Below, in pieces: positions 53,366 through 61,773 of a DNA stretch of 64,000 nucleotides. Source of the stretch: an uncultured Bacteroidia bacterium. GTDB lineage: Bacteria > Bacteroidota > Bacteroidia > Bacteroidales > UBA932. The DNA lies in NCBI GenBank assembly GCA_902785785.1, contig CADAAA010000003.1:62001-126000 (forward strand). The letters are read 5' to 3'. The notes under the pieces are model-generated. The model made no database searches and was not told the DNA's origin. It saw nothing but the letters and a program-made list of their open reading frames with translations. Position 1 is the stretch's first letter, and every line of letters begins with the position of its first letter. The position numbers and the translations under genes are program-made.

Positions 53366-56020
53366 ATGAACGGAAAACTGTATCTGATTGACGGCCATGC
53401 CCTGATCTTCAAGATGTACTACGCATTCCTGAGGAGGCCGATGGTCAATTCCAAGGGGATGGACACCTCCATCCTGTTCGGATTCACCAAATACCTGCTG
53501 GAACTCGTCGAGAGGGAGAAGCCTACGCATCTGGCGGTGGCTTTCGATCCTCCGGGAGGGACTTTCCGCAACGAGATGTATCCGGAATACAAGGCCAACA
53601 GGCCCGATACGCCGCAGCTCGTCATCGACGCGCTTGAGCCGTTGACGGAGATAGTCAAGGCCATGAACATCCCGGTGCTGATGATCCCCGGATTCGAGGC
53701 TGATGACGTCATCGGCTCGATGGCGCTGCGCTCTGCAGGGGAGGGATTCGACGTGTACATGGTCACTCCGGACAAGGATTATGGGCAGCTGGTCCGGCCG
53801 CACGTTTACCAGCTGCGGCCGGGCAAGGGCGGCGGCGACGACGAGTTGCTGGACGCCGCCGCCGTGTGCGCCAAGTACGGGATACAGGACACCTCGCAGG
53901 TCATCGACATGCTTACCATCTGCGGAGACGCCTCTGATAACGTCCCGGGAGTCAAGGGAGTGGGCGAGGTCGGAGCCGCCAAGCTTATCTCCAAGTATGG
54001 AAGCGTAGAGGAGATATACGCGCATTTGGGTGAACTGTCCGCGCGCCAGCAGGCGATGTTCGAGGAGGCGCGCGGCCATATCGCACTCAGCAAGGCCCTG
54101 GTGACTATCAAGACCGATATCCCGCTGGAATGCCGGTCTTCGGACATGGAGATGGACATGGCGTTCAGCCCGGTCCTGGCGGACCTCTTCGAGAAATACG
54201 AATTCAATTCGCTGAAAAGGTATATAGCGCATGTGGCGACGCCGGCGCCGGCCGCGGAAGTCCGCAAGGACTTCGCGGTCGCCGGCGCCGGGGTCGCGGA
54301 GCTGGCCGCGGCGGCACGCCGCTCCGGCCGCTGCGCCTTCGTCACGGAGGCGGACGGCGCGGGCATCTTCGCGCCCGTGACGGGCGTCACCGTCGCCGTC
54401 GCTGACGGCGACCGGCTTATGGCCGCCTCCGGCAGCCCTGCCGACTTCAAAACCCTTTTGGAAGATGCTTCCGTGGAAAAATACGGTTTCGGCATCAAGC
54501 TGCAACTCAACCGCTTATCCTATTCCGGTATAAGCCTGGAAGGACGTCTGGTCGATATCGAACTCATCCACTATATCCTCAATCCCGAACGTAGCCATTC
54601 ACTGGAAATACTGGTCAGGAACTATCTCGACGTCAGCCTGGAGACGGCCGCGCCGCAGGCTGAGGCCGGCTCGCTCTTCGCGGACGATGAGTCGGCGGCG
54701 GGCGAAGCCCCGGCCGACCGCTCCCGCGAAGCCGCCGCCATCCTCCGGCTCGGCGAGAAGATCCTCGCCGAGCTGGACGCCTCCGGCATGGCCTCGCTCT
54801 ATGACGGCATGGAAGAGCCCCTTATCAGGGTTCTGGCTCGCATGGAGCGGACCGGAGTCAAGGTGGACGTCGCCTCGCTGAGCGAATTCGCAGAGTCCCT
54901 GCGCCGCACCATGCTGGAGCGCGAGGCGCAGGTCCGCGACATCGCCGGTGAACCCGGCCTGAACGTCTCGTCACCCAAGCAGGTCGGCGAAGTCATCTTC
55001 GAGAAACTCAAGCTCGACCCCAAGGCCAAGAAGGGCTCCAAGTCCAGCTGGAGCACCGACGAAGAGACGCTGCTGGCCCTGGCGGACCGCAGCCCCATCA
55101 TCGACGCCATCCTGGATTACCGCGCCACCAAGAAGCTTCTTTCCACATACATAGAGCCCTTCCCCGGATATATCTCCCCGCGCGACGGGCGCGTGCATAC
55201 GACTTTCAATCAGGCTCTTACAGCCACAGGACGCCTGTCGTCCTCCAATCCTAACCTTCAGAATATCCCCATCCGAACGGAGCGCGGCAAGGAGATCCGC
55301 AAGGCCTTCGTCGCCGGTACTCCCGGCGCGATGATCCTGTCGGCCGACTATTCCCAGATAGAGTTGCGGATAATGGCCCACCTGAGCTGCGACGCCCATC
55401 TTGTCGACGCGTTCCGCCACGGCGTGGACGTCCATGCGGCGACTGCGGCCAAAATCTTCGGCGTCCCCCTCTCCGAGGTGACCGCCGACCAGCGCCGCAT
55501 TGCCAAGACCGCCAATTTCGGCATCATGTACGGCATTTCATCGTTCGGACTCTCGCAGCGCCTGCGCTGCTCCAGGTCCGAAGCGAAGAAGATCATCGAT
55601 GATTATTTCCTGTCCTTCCCGTCCATCCGCTCGTTCATCGACGACACCGTGGCGATGGCGCGCGAGACGGGCTATGTCGAGACGCTCTTCGGCCGCAGGC
55701 GTTACATCGCCGACATCAACTCGCGCAACGCCACGGTGCGCTCCCTTGCCGAGCGCAATGCCGTCAATGCCCCCATCCAGGGCACTTCGGCCGATATCAT
55801 CAAGCTTGCGATGGTCGCCATCGACCGCCGGATGCAGGCCGAAGGCTTCCGCAGTTCCCTTGTCCTCCAGATCCATGACGAACTCCTCTTCGAGGCCCTT
55901 CCTGACGAGCTGGAGAGCCTTACTGCACTGGTAGTCAAGGAAATGGAGAATGTCATAGAGCTTTCCGTACCCTTAACCGTAGAATGCAACCATGGAATCA
56001 ACTGGCTCGAGTCACATTAA
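53366..56020 (+). CDS. polA: DNA polymerase I
   Basis: Repair and Okazaki-fragment polymerase. Residues 1-290 are the 5'-3' nuclease (LYLIDGHALIFKMYYAFLRR, GFEADDVIGS, GDASDNVPGVKGVG). Residues about 295-480 are a reduced 3'-5' exonuclease-like domain without an obvious DxE site, so proofreading is probably absent. The polymerase domain has motif A (DYSQIELRIMAHL, D661), motif B (RRIAKTANFGIMYGIS, near 710) and motif C (QIHDELLFE, near 835). Length 884 is slightly short of the E. coli enzyme. The linker is locally very GC-rich. The sigma-factor gene starts inside its last 29 bp. Confidence 0.96.
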   Translation: MNGKLYLIDGHALIFKMYYAFLRRPMVNSKGMDTSILFGFTKYLLELVEREKPTHLAVAFDPPGGTFRNEMYPEYKANRPDTPQLVIDALEPLTEIVKAMNIPVLMIPGFEADDVIGSMALRSAGEGFDVYMVTPDKDYGQLVRPHVYQLRPGKGGGDDELLDAAAVCAKYGIQDTSQVIDMLTICGDASDNVPGVKGVGEVGAAKLISKYGSVEEIYAHLGELSARQQAMFEEARGHIALSKALVTIKTDIPLECRSSDMEMDMAFSPVLADLFEKYEFNSLKRYIAHVATPAPAAEVRKDFAVAGAGVAELAAAARRSGRCAFVTEADGAGIFAPVTGVTVAVADGDRLMAASGSPADFKTLLEDASVEKYGFGIKLQLNRLSYSGISLEGRLVDIELIHYILNPERSHSLEILVRNYLDVSLETAAPQAEAGSLFADDESAAGEAPADRSREAAAILRLGEKILAELDASGMASLYDGMEEPLIRVLARMERTGVKVDVASLSEFAESLRRTMLEREAQVRDIAGEPGLNVSSPKQVGEVIFEKLKLDPKAKKGSKSSWSTDEETLLALADRSPIIDAILDYRATKKLLSTYIEPFPGYISPRDGRVHTTFNQALTATGRLSSSNPNLQNIPIRTERGKEIRKAFVAGTPGAMILSADYSQIELRIMAHLSCDAHLVDAFRHGVDVHAATAAKIFGVPLSEVTADQRRIAKTANFGIMYGISSFGLSQRLRCSRSEAKKIIDDYFLSFPSIRSFIDDTVAMARETGYVETLFGRRRYIADINSRNATVRSLAERNAVNAPIQGTSADIIKLAMVAIDRRMQAEGFRSSLVLQIHDELLFEALPDELESLTALVVKEMENVIELSVPLTVECNHGINWLESH

Positions 56021-56585
56021 TGACCTGGTCCGCCAGGCAATAGCAGGCAACGGGACCGCATTCACGGCCCTGTGGGACCTGCATATCGATTCGCTGAGGG
56101 CCTTCGTCAAGAAATGGCTCAAGAACCTCGACGACCTGTATATCGACGACATCTGCAGCCGGAGTTTCGAGAAGGCTTTCCGCCAGATCGGATCTTACGA
56201 CCCTTCCAAGAGCCAGTTCATCACATGGCTCAGGACCATTGCACGGAACACTGCCCTCGACCTGCTCGAGCAGGAGAACCGCGTGCACAACCAGATGGTA
56301 TCCATAGACGACTTCTACAAACAGTCCATGATGGTGGACTCGCTGCCTGACCAGATGGCCTCCCCGCTGGAGTCCATCATCGAGGGAGAGGACAGGGAGG
56401 AGACCCAGGGATATGTCGAAAAACTGCCGGCCCTGTACCGCGAAGTCGCGCGCAAGCGCCTGATAGAGGGCATGCAGTACAAGGAGATAGCCCAGGAGAT
56501 GGACATGGAACTCAACACCGTCCGCACCCGCATCCGCCGCGCCAAGGCGATCATCGAGCGCATGCGCAAACAGGAGGAGGAATGA
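55992..56585 (+). CDS. ECF-type RNA polymerase sigma factor
   Basis: Sigma-70 family factor of 197 residues. Region 2 has LWDLHIDSLRAFVKKWL and SQFITWLRTIARNTALDLL. Region 4 has LPALYREVARKRLIEGMQYKEIAQEMDMELNTVRTRIRRAK, split here as the conserved YKEIA helix-turn-helix. No anti-sigma factor gene is adjacent. The start lies inside polA (29-bp overlap); no other start keeps region 2. The rsmG gene follows after 1 bp. Regulon unknown. Confidence 0.92.
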   Translation: MESTGSSHINDLVRQAIAGNGTAFTALWDLHIDSLRAFVKKWLKNLDDLYIDDICSRSFEKAFRQIGSYDPSKSQFITWLRTIARNTALDLLEQENRVHNQMVSIDDFYKQSMMVDSLPDQMASPLESIIEGEDREETQGYVEKLPALYREVARKRLIEGMQYKEIAQEMDMELNTVRTRIRRAKAIIERMRKQEEE

Positions 56586-56586
56586 T

Positions 56587-57267
56587 ATGACTTACGACCG
56601 ATTCAGCGATATAGTCCGGGCGGAGTTCCCGGACCTGACGGAGGAACAGATGGACCGCTTCCGTGCCATGGAGGCGCTGTACCTCGACTGGAATTCCCGC
56701 ATCAATGTCATTTCCCGCAAGGACATGGACGGATTCTACGAGCACCACGTGCTCCACTCCCTCGCCATTGCCTCCTACTGGCGCCGCGAGGGGATCCTCC
56801 CCTCTGCCCCCCGCCTCTCCGTCCTGGACGTCGGCACCGGCGGCGGCTTCCCCGGCATTCCGCTGGCGGTCCTTTTCCCGGGGATGGAGTTTACCCTCTG
56901 CGACAGCGTCGGCAAAAAGACCCTTGTAGCTCAGGCAGTTGCGGAAACCCTGGGACTCGACAACGTCACCGTTGTCAACGCCAGGGCCGAGTCCCTGCCC
57001 GCTGTCTACGACTTCGTCGTATCGCGGGCAGTCACCTCCCTGGACAATTTCTACCCCTGGGTCCGCGACCGGTTCCGCTACAGCATTTTCTACTTGAAGG
57101 GCGGCGACATCAACGCTGAGATCGCCCAGCTTATGGGCCGCAACCGCCTGAAAAAGGGGAGTGTACGTACCTGGAGGGTGGACAATTGGCTGCCGTTGGA
57201 ATATTTTCAAGAAAAATTTGTCATTCAGATTGAAAAAGACTACCTTTGCAGTCCTATTGTCGAATAA
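56587..57267 (+). CDS. rsmG: 16S rRNA (guanine527-N7)-methyltransferase
   Basis: SAM-dependent methyltransferase that modifies G527 of 16S rRNA. The SAM-binding motif is VLDVGTGGGFPGIPLAVLFP, with SRAVTSLDNFYPWV as a second family block. The N-terminal YLDWNSRINVISRKDMDGFYEHHVLHSL is characteristic. Length 226 is normal. The promoter of rpmH lies inside its last codons. Confidence 0.94.
   Translation: MTYDRFSDIVRAEFPDLTEEQMDRFRAMEALYLDWNSRINVISRKDMDGFYEHHVLHSLAIASYWRREGILPSAPRLSVLDVGTGGGFPGIPLAVLFPGMEFTLCDSVGKKTLVAQAVAETLGLDNVTVVNARAESLPAVYDFVVSRAVTSLDNFYPWVRDRFRYSIFYLKGGDINAEIAQLMGRNRLKKGSVRTWRVDNWLPLEYFQEKFVIQIEKDYLCSPIVE
57217..57248 (+). promoter_or_regulatory. Promoter of rpmH inside the 3' end of rsmG
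   Basis: TTTG (57217-57220), 20-bp spacer, TACCTTTG (57241-57248). The predicted transcript begins about 30 nt before rpmH. Confidence 0.65.
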
Positions 57268-57285
57268 TATATAAAAATTGAGATA

Positions 57286-57438
57286 ATGAAAAGAACATTC
57301 CAACCTTCGAACCGCAAGCGCGTCAACAAGCATGGCTTCCGCGAGCGCATGAGTTCCGCCAACGGCCGTCGCGTGCTGGCTGCCCGCCGCCGCCACGGAC
57401 GCAAGAAGCTCACCGTCTCCTCCGAGGAGAGGTGGTAA
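57286..57438 (+). CDS. rpmH: 50S ribosomal protein L34
   Basis: A 50-residue, very basic ribosomal protein. [20 protein letters not shown] and the [20 protein letters not shown] block are the universal L34 signature. It starts 18 bp after rsmG, has its own promoter and is followed by a terminator. The usual partner rnpA is not next to it here. Confidence 0.97.
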   Translation: MKRTFQPSNRKRVNKHGFRERMSSANGRRVLAARRRHGRKKLTVSSEERW

Positions 57439-57459
57439 TATCGGAAACTCCAGAGATCC

Positions 57460-57489
57460 AGCCGGTTGCATTCGCATCCGGCTTTTTTT
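57460..57489 (+). terminator. Terminator of rpmH
   Basis: AGCCGG pairs with CCGGCT, with an inner TGC/GCA pair set, followed by seven T residues. Confidence 0.85.
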
Positions 57490-57497
57490 GTGCCTTG

Positions 57498-58505
57498 TCA
57501 CGGGGCGGCGAGACGGCAGCGGGCAAGGCGGGCGGCGTCCTCCGGACGCAGGACGCCCGCTGCCCCGAGCGCCGCGACGGTCCAGAGCCCGCGGGGATTG
57601 TTGTCCCGGTAGAGGACAACTCCGTGGGCTCCGTACTTGCCGATGTAGGGATGTTTCTCCAACTCGTTCTCCGGCAGAGTCCAGAGGGGATAGGGCTCGG
57701 AAGGGCCGACCGTGACGAGGTCCTTGAGGGCGTCGTATTTTTCCTGGTCGAAGCGGTAGATGTCCATGAGCTGCTCGGGATACGAGAACCCCTGCAGTTT
57801 GGAACGGTGCTCAATGATCTTGGCGACGTAGTAAGGCCCTATGCCCGGTAGGGCGTCGAGGGCTGCGGAGTCGGCAGCGTTGAGGTCGACTTTGGGGATG
57901 CGGATGAACGGCTCAAGGCGCTGGAAGACTGAGTCGGCTACTACGAATGACTTGGCGAAGTCGGACGGGCGGCGGAAATGGCCGCCCTTTTCGCGGTAGT
58001 TGATGATGGACTGTGCCTGTCTTTCACTGAAGCCCAGACGCATCAAGTCGCTGAGACTGACCGTGTTGGGGTTGAAGGGGAAAGACTCGACGCGGCGCGG
58101 CAGGACGGCCTCGGCGGCGGGGGAGTGCGGCGCGTTGCGCCGCACGATGACGCCGCCTCGCCGGCCGCTCCCGCCAGAGTCCGCGTAGCGGGAACCTGCA
58201 GAGGCCGTCCCGCCGGCAGGCGCGACTGCGTCGCTGCCGGCGGGCGGTGCGCCGTCGAGGGAAGCGACGTCCAGGCCGGCGCTGCCGAGCACGCGCCGGG
58301 CCACGTCGTCATCGACGACGTACACAGTGTCCGGCGCGTCCCGGTGGCTGGCGATGCACAGCACAGCCGCGCGCCTGATGAACAGCGCGGACTGGAAACC
58401 GATTGTCAGGAATGCCAGGGCGACCGCCCCGACCTTGAAGGATGCAGTGATCCTATTGCGTGACGAAGTTTTTTCCTCCCTCTCCGCGTTCTCTCTCCTC
58501 TTCAT
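57498..58505 (-). CDS. Helix-hairpin-helix (ComEA-like) membrane protein
   Basis: Protein with one N-terminal membrane helix (about 24-48) and HHH repeats outside it. The first HHH unit is near residues 143-185 (FNPNTVSLSDLMRLGFSERQ) and a longer block near 205-265 (DLNAADSAALDALPGIGPYY). Such HHH pairs bind DNA without sequence preference, as in the DNA-uptake protein ComEA. The linker is rich in Ala, Gly and Ser. The ATG at 58505 lies 53 bp inside rsmI; no later Met precedes the membrane helix, so the overlap seems real. A role in DNA uptake is possible but not shown. Confidence 0.85.
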   Translation of the reverse strand: MKRRENAEREEKTSSRNRITASFKVGAVALAFLTIGFQSALFIRRAAVLCIASHRDAPDTVYVVDDDVARRVLGSAGLDVASLDGAPPAGSDAVAPAGGTASAGSRYADSGGSGRRGGVIVRRNAPHSPAAEAVLPRRVESFPFNPNTVSLSDLMRLGFSERQAQSIINYREKGGHFRRPSDFAKSFVVADSVFQRLEPFIRIPKVDLNAADSAALDALPGIGPYYVAKIIEHRSKLQGFSYPEQLMDIYRFDQEKYDALKDLVTVGPSEPYPLWTLPENELEKHPYIGKYGAHGVVLYRDNNPRGLWTVAALGAAGVLRPEDAARLARCRLAAP

Positions 58506-59217
58506 GTTCAAGTTTATATTTGTTGCCGGACACGCGTTTCTCTTCTTCCGCTCCGGCTACCACTATCACGATCTCGCCCTTGGGCTCGTGCTCGCGGAAC
58601 CACTCCGCCACCTCGGCGAGCGTCCCCCTGCGGTGCTCCTCATGCACCTTTGAAATCTCCCTGGCGACGGAGCACCTCCGCTCCGCTCCGAAATGCTCTA
58701 TGAACTGCTCCAGCGTCTTGACCAACCTGTAAGGTGACTCGTAGAACACCATCGTGCGCGTCTCGCGCGCCAGACCTGCCAGCAGGGTCTGCCGGCCTTT
58801 CTTCTGTGGAAGGAAACCCTCGAAGCAGAACCGGTCGCAGGGAAGACCGGAAGAAACGACGGCCGGGATACAGGCCGTAGCGCCCGGAAGAGTCTGGACC
58901 TCAATGCCTTCCTCGGCGCAAGCGCGCGCCAGGAGGAAGCCCGGGTCGCTGATGCCCGGCGTGCCTGCGTCGCTTATCAAAGCGACGTTCTGGCCCGCCA
59001 GGATACGCTCCTTCACCATCCCTACGGTCTGGTGTTCGTTGTACTTGTGATGCGACTGAAGCTTGCCGTGTATGTCATAATGGTGCAGCAGCACCGAACT
59101 GGTCCTGGTATCTTCGGCAAGGATGAGGTCTGCCTCCTTCAGTACCCTGACGGCGCGGAAGGTCATGTCCTCGAGATTGCCAACGGGAGTCGGAACTATG
59201 TACAGGACTCCGGCCAT
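58453..59217 (-). CDS. rsmI: 16S rRNA (cytidine1402-2'-O)-methyltransferase
   Basis: SAM-dependent methyltransferase of the tetrapyrrole-methylase fold. It has LYIVPTPVGNLEDMTFRAVRVL, ILAEDTRTSSVLLHHY, ALISDAGTPGISDPG and YESPYRLVKTLEQF, the RsmI blocks in order. The C-terminus is a charged tail (EHEEERERGEGGKNF) that overlaps the next gene. The ATG at 59217 shares a base with the upstream stop (TGATG); a GTG one codon earlier is possible. About 254 residues, a normal length. Confidence 0.95.
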   Translation of the reverse strand: MAGVLYIVPTPVGNLEDMTFRAVRVLKEADLILAEDTRTSSVLLHHYDIHGKLQSHHKYNEHQTVGMVKERILAGQNVALISDAGTPGISDPGFLLARACAEEGIEVQTLPGATACIPAVVSSGLPCDRFCFEGFLPQKKGRQTLLAGLARETRTMVFYESPYRLVKTLEQFIEHFGAERRCSVAREISKVHEEHRRGTLAEVAEWFREHEPKGEIVIVVAGAEEEKRVSGNKYKLEHEEERERGEGGKNFVTQ

Positions 59218-60008
59218 CACTTGAGTTTCCTGCGGACGGCCATCATCAGGCGGAACACCAGGTCGGAGTTGAGGTTCCAGTCAGGATAATTGGCCTTGAC
59301 GTACTCCTCCGCTTCGTCGAAGGAAGCCATGCCGTTGAATGCTGCGATCGCCTCCTGGAATGCCATCGGGTCTTCCTTGAATAGCGTGTTGATAAAGAGG
59401 ACGCGGTCGTTGAGGGAAATGGCGCTGATGACGTTCTTGACCGGGGTGCCCGGCATTGCGGTCTTCCACGCGAGTTTCTGGCCGACGACATCCATGACTG
59501 CCTTGCGGACATTGCGCCCCTGCTTGTCGTTGATATTGGTCCTGGCCGGGCCGTCCATGAGGAGCTCCTCCTCAGGATCGGGCTCCTCCGGCGCGGCTGG
59601 GGCGGGCGCGGGCTTCGCCGCAGGCGAAGGCGCTGGCGCCGCCTCCGGCTCCGCCGCCTCCGGCTCTGCCTCCGGCACGGCCGGCGCCATATCCACCTCT
59701 ATCTCGTCCAATGAAATGTCGATGGGATCGAGGTCGGCCTCCGCCGCGGGAAGATCCTCTTCCGCGGCCTCTGCGGCCGACACCGGCTCCTCCGGAGCGA
59801 TGTCAACGATCTCTTCCGCGGGGAGTTCGACGGCCTCCTGCTCCTGCACCGGAACCTGCTCTGCCACAGGCTCTTCGGCAGGTTCCGGCTCAGGCTCCAG
59901 GGCCTGCTCCAGCACGGCCAGTTTTTCCTCTATATCCGCGATCCTGGCCTTCAGCATGGCCAGCGTTTCCTGAATCTCAGACAAAATCTCCGGGCGGCTT
60001 TTTTCCAT
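59217..60008 (-). CDS. Acidic coiled-coil protein with conserved C-terminal domain, unknown function
   Basis: A 263-residue protein. An N-terminal coiled coil (about 5-40, [20 protein letters not shown]) is followed by a very acidic Glu/Pro/Ala-rich region (about 40-150). A compact C-terminal domain (about 160-263) follows, with [20 protein letters not shown] and [20 protein letters not shown]. The C-terminal domain looks folded and conserved-like, but I cannot name its family. It starts next to the divergent tdk gene and is translationally coupled to rsmI, which hints at a link with RNA or ribosome biology. No catalytic motif is seen. Confidence 0.8.
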   Translation of the reverse strand: MEKSRPEILSEIQETLAMLKARIADIEEKLAVLEQALEPEPEPAEEPVAEQVPVQEQEAVELPAEEIVDIAPEEPVSAAEAAEEDLPAAEADLDPIDISLDEIEVDMAPAVPEAEPEAAEPEAAPAPSPAAKPAPAPAAPEEPDPEEELLMDGPARTNINDKQGRNVRKAVMDVVGQKLAWKTAMPGTPVKNVISAISLNDRVLFINTLFKEDPMAFQEAIAAFNGMASFDEAEEYVKANYPDWNLNSDLVFRLMMAVRRKLK

Positions 60009-60021
60009 AAGGCAATTTTAT

Positions 60022-60029
60022 TATCTTTG
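60022..60029 (+). promoter_or_regulatory. -7 element of tdk
   Basis: TATCTTTG matches TAnnTTTG and supports the tdk start at 60057 over an earlier TTG inside the element. Confidence 0.5.
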
Positions 60030-60056
60030 CATTACACTAACCACAAATGTACACAA

Positions 60057-60632
60057 ATGTTTTCAGAAAATACAATAAAATCCGGCTGCATAGAAGTCAT
60101 TTGCGGATCAATGTTCTCCGGTAAGACCGAGGAGCTCATCCGCCGTCTCAAACGCGCCCAGTTCGCCAACCAGAAGATCGCTATCTTCAAGCCGACCATC
60201 GACAACCGCTACTCCGACGTCGACGTCGTCTCCCACGACCTTCACAGCATCACCTCCACGCCGGTGGACACCCCCGTCAAGATGCTCGGCATCGCCGACG
60301 ATGTCCAGGTGGTGGGCGTTGACGAGGCCCAGTTCTTCGACGACAGCATCGTCGAAGTGGTCCAGACCCTCGCCAACCGCGGCGTCCGCGTCATCATCGC
60401 GGGCCTGGACACCGACTTCCTCGGCAAGCCCTTCGGTCCGATGCCGTCCCTCATGGCCATCGCCGAGGACGTCCAGAAGGTCCATGCCATCTGCGTCAAG
60501 TGCGGCGCCCTGGCCAACCATTCGCACCGCCTCTCCGCGAGCACCAACCTCGTGGAGCTCGGCGAGAAGGACGTGTACGAGCCTCTCTGCCGCCAGTGCT
60601 ACAATGCAGCGCGTGCGGCTGAAAGGAAGTAA
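60057..60632 (+). CDS. tdk: Thymidine kinase
   Basis: Type II thymidine kinase of the pyrimidine salvage pathway. The P-loop GSMFSGKT is at residues 17-24 and the DEAQFF motif is at 89-94. The lasso-domain zinc site has CVKCG and CRQCY cysteine pairs. Length 191 is normal. The start at 60057 lies after the promoter. Confidence 0.96.
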   Translation: MFSENTIKSGCIEVICGSMFSGKTEELIRRLKRAQFANQKIAIFKPTIDNRYSDVDVVSHDLHSITSTPVDTPVKMLGIADDVQVVGVDEAQFFDDSIVEVVQTLANRGVRVIIAGLDTDFLGKPFGPMPSLMAIAEDVQKVHAICVKCGALANHSHRLSASTNLVELGEKDVYEPLCRQCYNAARAAERK

Positions 60633-60650
60633 GCTGATAAATGATTGAAG

Positions 60651-60692
60651 GATCGTGCGATGGCGCTGTCTGCGCTACCGCACGATCTTTTT
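60651..60692. terminator. Terminator shared by tdk and the convergent epimerase gene
   Basis: GATCGTGCG pairs with CGCACGATC, and an inner GCGC stem extends it through a G-U pair. TTTTT follows on the plus strand. The end of the epimerase coding region lies within the stem. Confidence 0.88.
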
Positions 60693-61697
60693 CTTTGCCT
60701 CTTCCAGGGCTTCGATCACCCTGTCGGTCCAGGCATCGAACTCCGGATCCTCTACCTGCAGCGAAGGATGGGCCAGGACATTCTCGATGGTGGCGCGGAT
60801 GCCCTGCTCGAAGCGCACTGTAGGCTGGAATCCCGGCACCGCCCTCTTCAGCTTCGAATTGTCGAATATCACCGTGCAGGCCTTGTCGCCGACGAGGCTT
60901 CCGAGGAAGTCGTAGTCGCTCACGGCCGCCAGGTACTCGGAGGCGACGTAGTACGGCTTGAACTCCACTCCGAGGATGTCCGCGATTGTGGAATAGATCT
61001 GGTTCCAGGTGAGATTCTCGTCATTCGTGATCTGGAAGGCGTTGCCGATGGCGTGGGGATTGCCCATGAGCCCGGTGAAGCCCTTGGCAAAATCGGAATT
61101 GTGCGTCATCGTCCAGAGGGACGTTCCGTCACCGTGGACGATGACCTGCTTGCCTTCGAGCATGCGCTTTATCACCGACCATGAGCCCTTGGGGCCGTGC
61201 ACCCCGAGGGGCACGGAACGCTCGTCGTAGGTGTGGCTCGGGCGGATGATCGTCACGGGATAGCCCTCCTCACGGTACTTCTTCATAAGGAACTCCTCGC
61301 ATGCGATCTTGTTGCGCGAATACTCCCAGTAAGGATTGGCGAGAGCCGTTCCTTCGGTGATGTACGGGCTTGCCGCAGGCTTCTGGTAGGCGGACGCGGA
61401 GCTGATGTACATGTACTGGCGGGTGCGGCCGTTGAAGAGCCGGTAGTCGCGCTCGACCTGTGCCGGAACGAACCCGATGAAATCGCAGACGCAGTCCCAC
61501 TCCGTCCCTTCGAGCTTACGCACTACGTCTTCCTCATCGGAAACGTCGGCCTGGATGGTCTTGACTTCCCTCGGGAGGATGTCCGAGCGGCTGCCGCGGT
61601 TGAGGAGCCAGAGCTCCCATTCACCGTCCTTCGCTACTTTGCGGGTGATGGCGGTGCTGATGGTGCCCGTACCGCCGATGAAGAGTGCTTTTTTCAT
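60675..61697 (-). CDS. NAD-dependent epimerase/dehydratase (extended SDR)
   Basis: Extended short-chain dehydrogenase of 340 residues. The nucleotide-binding glycine motif is GGTGTIS at residues 7-13, and SSASAYQKP supplies the family Tyr and Lys. MKKALFIGG is taken as the start; the longer frame has an unconserved Arg/Ala-rich lead. The substrate is probably a sugar nucleotide, but the neighbours (tdk, a transglycosylase) do not identify it. It is unlikely to be the missing mannobiose epimerase, which has a different fold. Confidence 0.87.
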   Translation of the reverse strand: MKKALFIGGTGTISTAITRKVAKDGEWELWLLNRGSRSDILPREVKTIQADVSDEEDVVRKLEGTEWDCVCDFIGFVPAQVERDYRLFNGRTRQYMYISSASAYQKPAASPYITEGTALANPYWEYSRNKIACEEFLMKKYREEGYPVTIIRPSHTYDERSVPLGVHGPKGSWSVIKRMLEGKQVIVHGDGTSLWTMTHNSDFAKGFTGLMGNPHAIGNAFQITNDENLTWNQIYSTIADILGVEFKPYYVASEYLAAVSDYDFLGSLVGDKACTVIFDNSKLKRAVPGFQPTVRFEQGIRATIENVLAHPSLQVEDPEFDAWTDRVIEALEEAKKKIVR

Positions 61698-61741
61698 AAT
61701 TGTGCAGTTAGATATTTTCTGCAATATACGAAGAAATTGTC

Positions 61742-61749
61742 TAAATTTG
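61742..61749 (+). promoter_or_regulatory. -7 element of the transglycosylase-menA operon
   Basis: TAAATTTG matches TAnnTTTG, 24 bp before the ATG at 61774. Confidence 0.45.
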
Positions 61750-61773
61750 TACACACACATCCGGATTGACACT

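Noticed and set aside
53330..54505. Open frame of 391 codons antisense to polA
   Set aside because: Covers the 5' nuclease domain of a certain DNA polymerase I; Arg/Gly/Ala-rich product without motifs.
60675..61697. SDR epimerase as the missing mannobiose 2-epimerase of the mannan locus
   Set aside because: Mannobiose 2-epimerases have an (alpha/alpha)6-barrel fold of the AGE type; this protein is a Rossmann-fold SDR and lies 7 kb from the locus.
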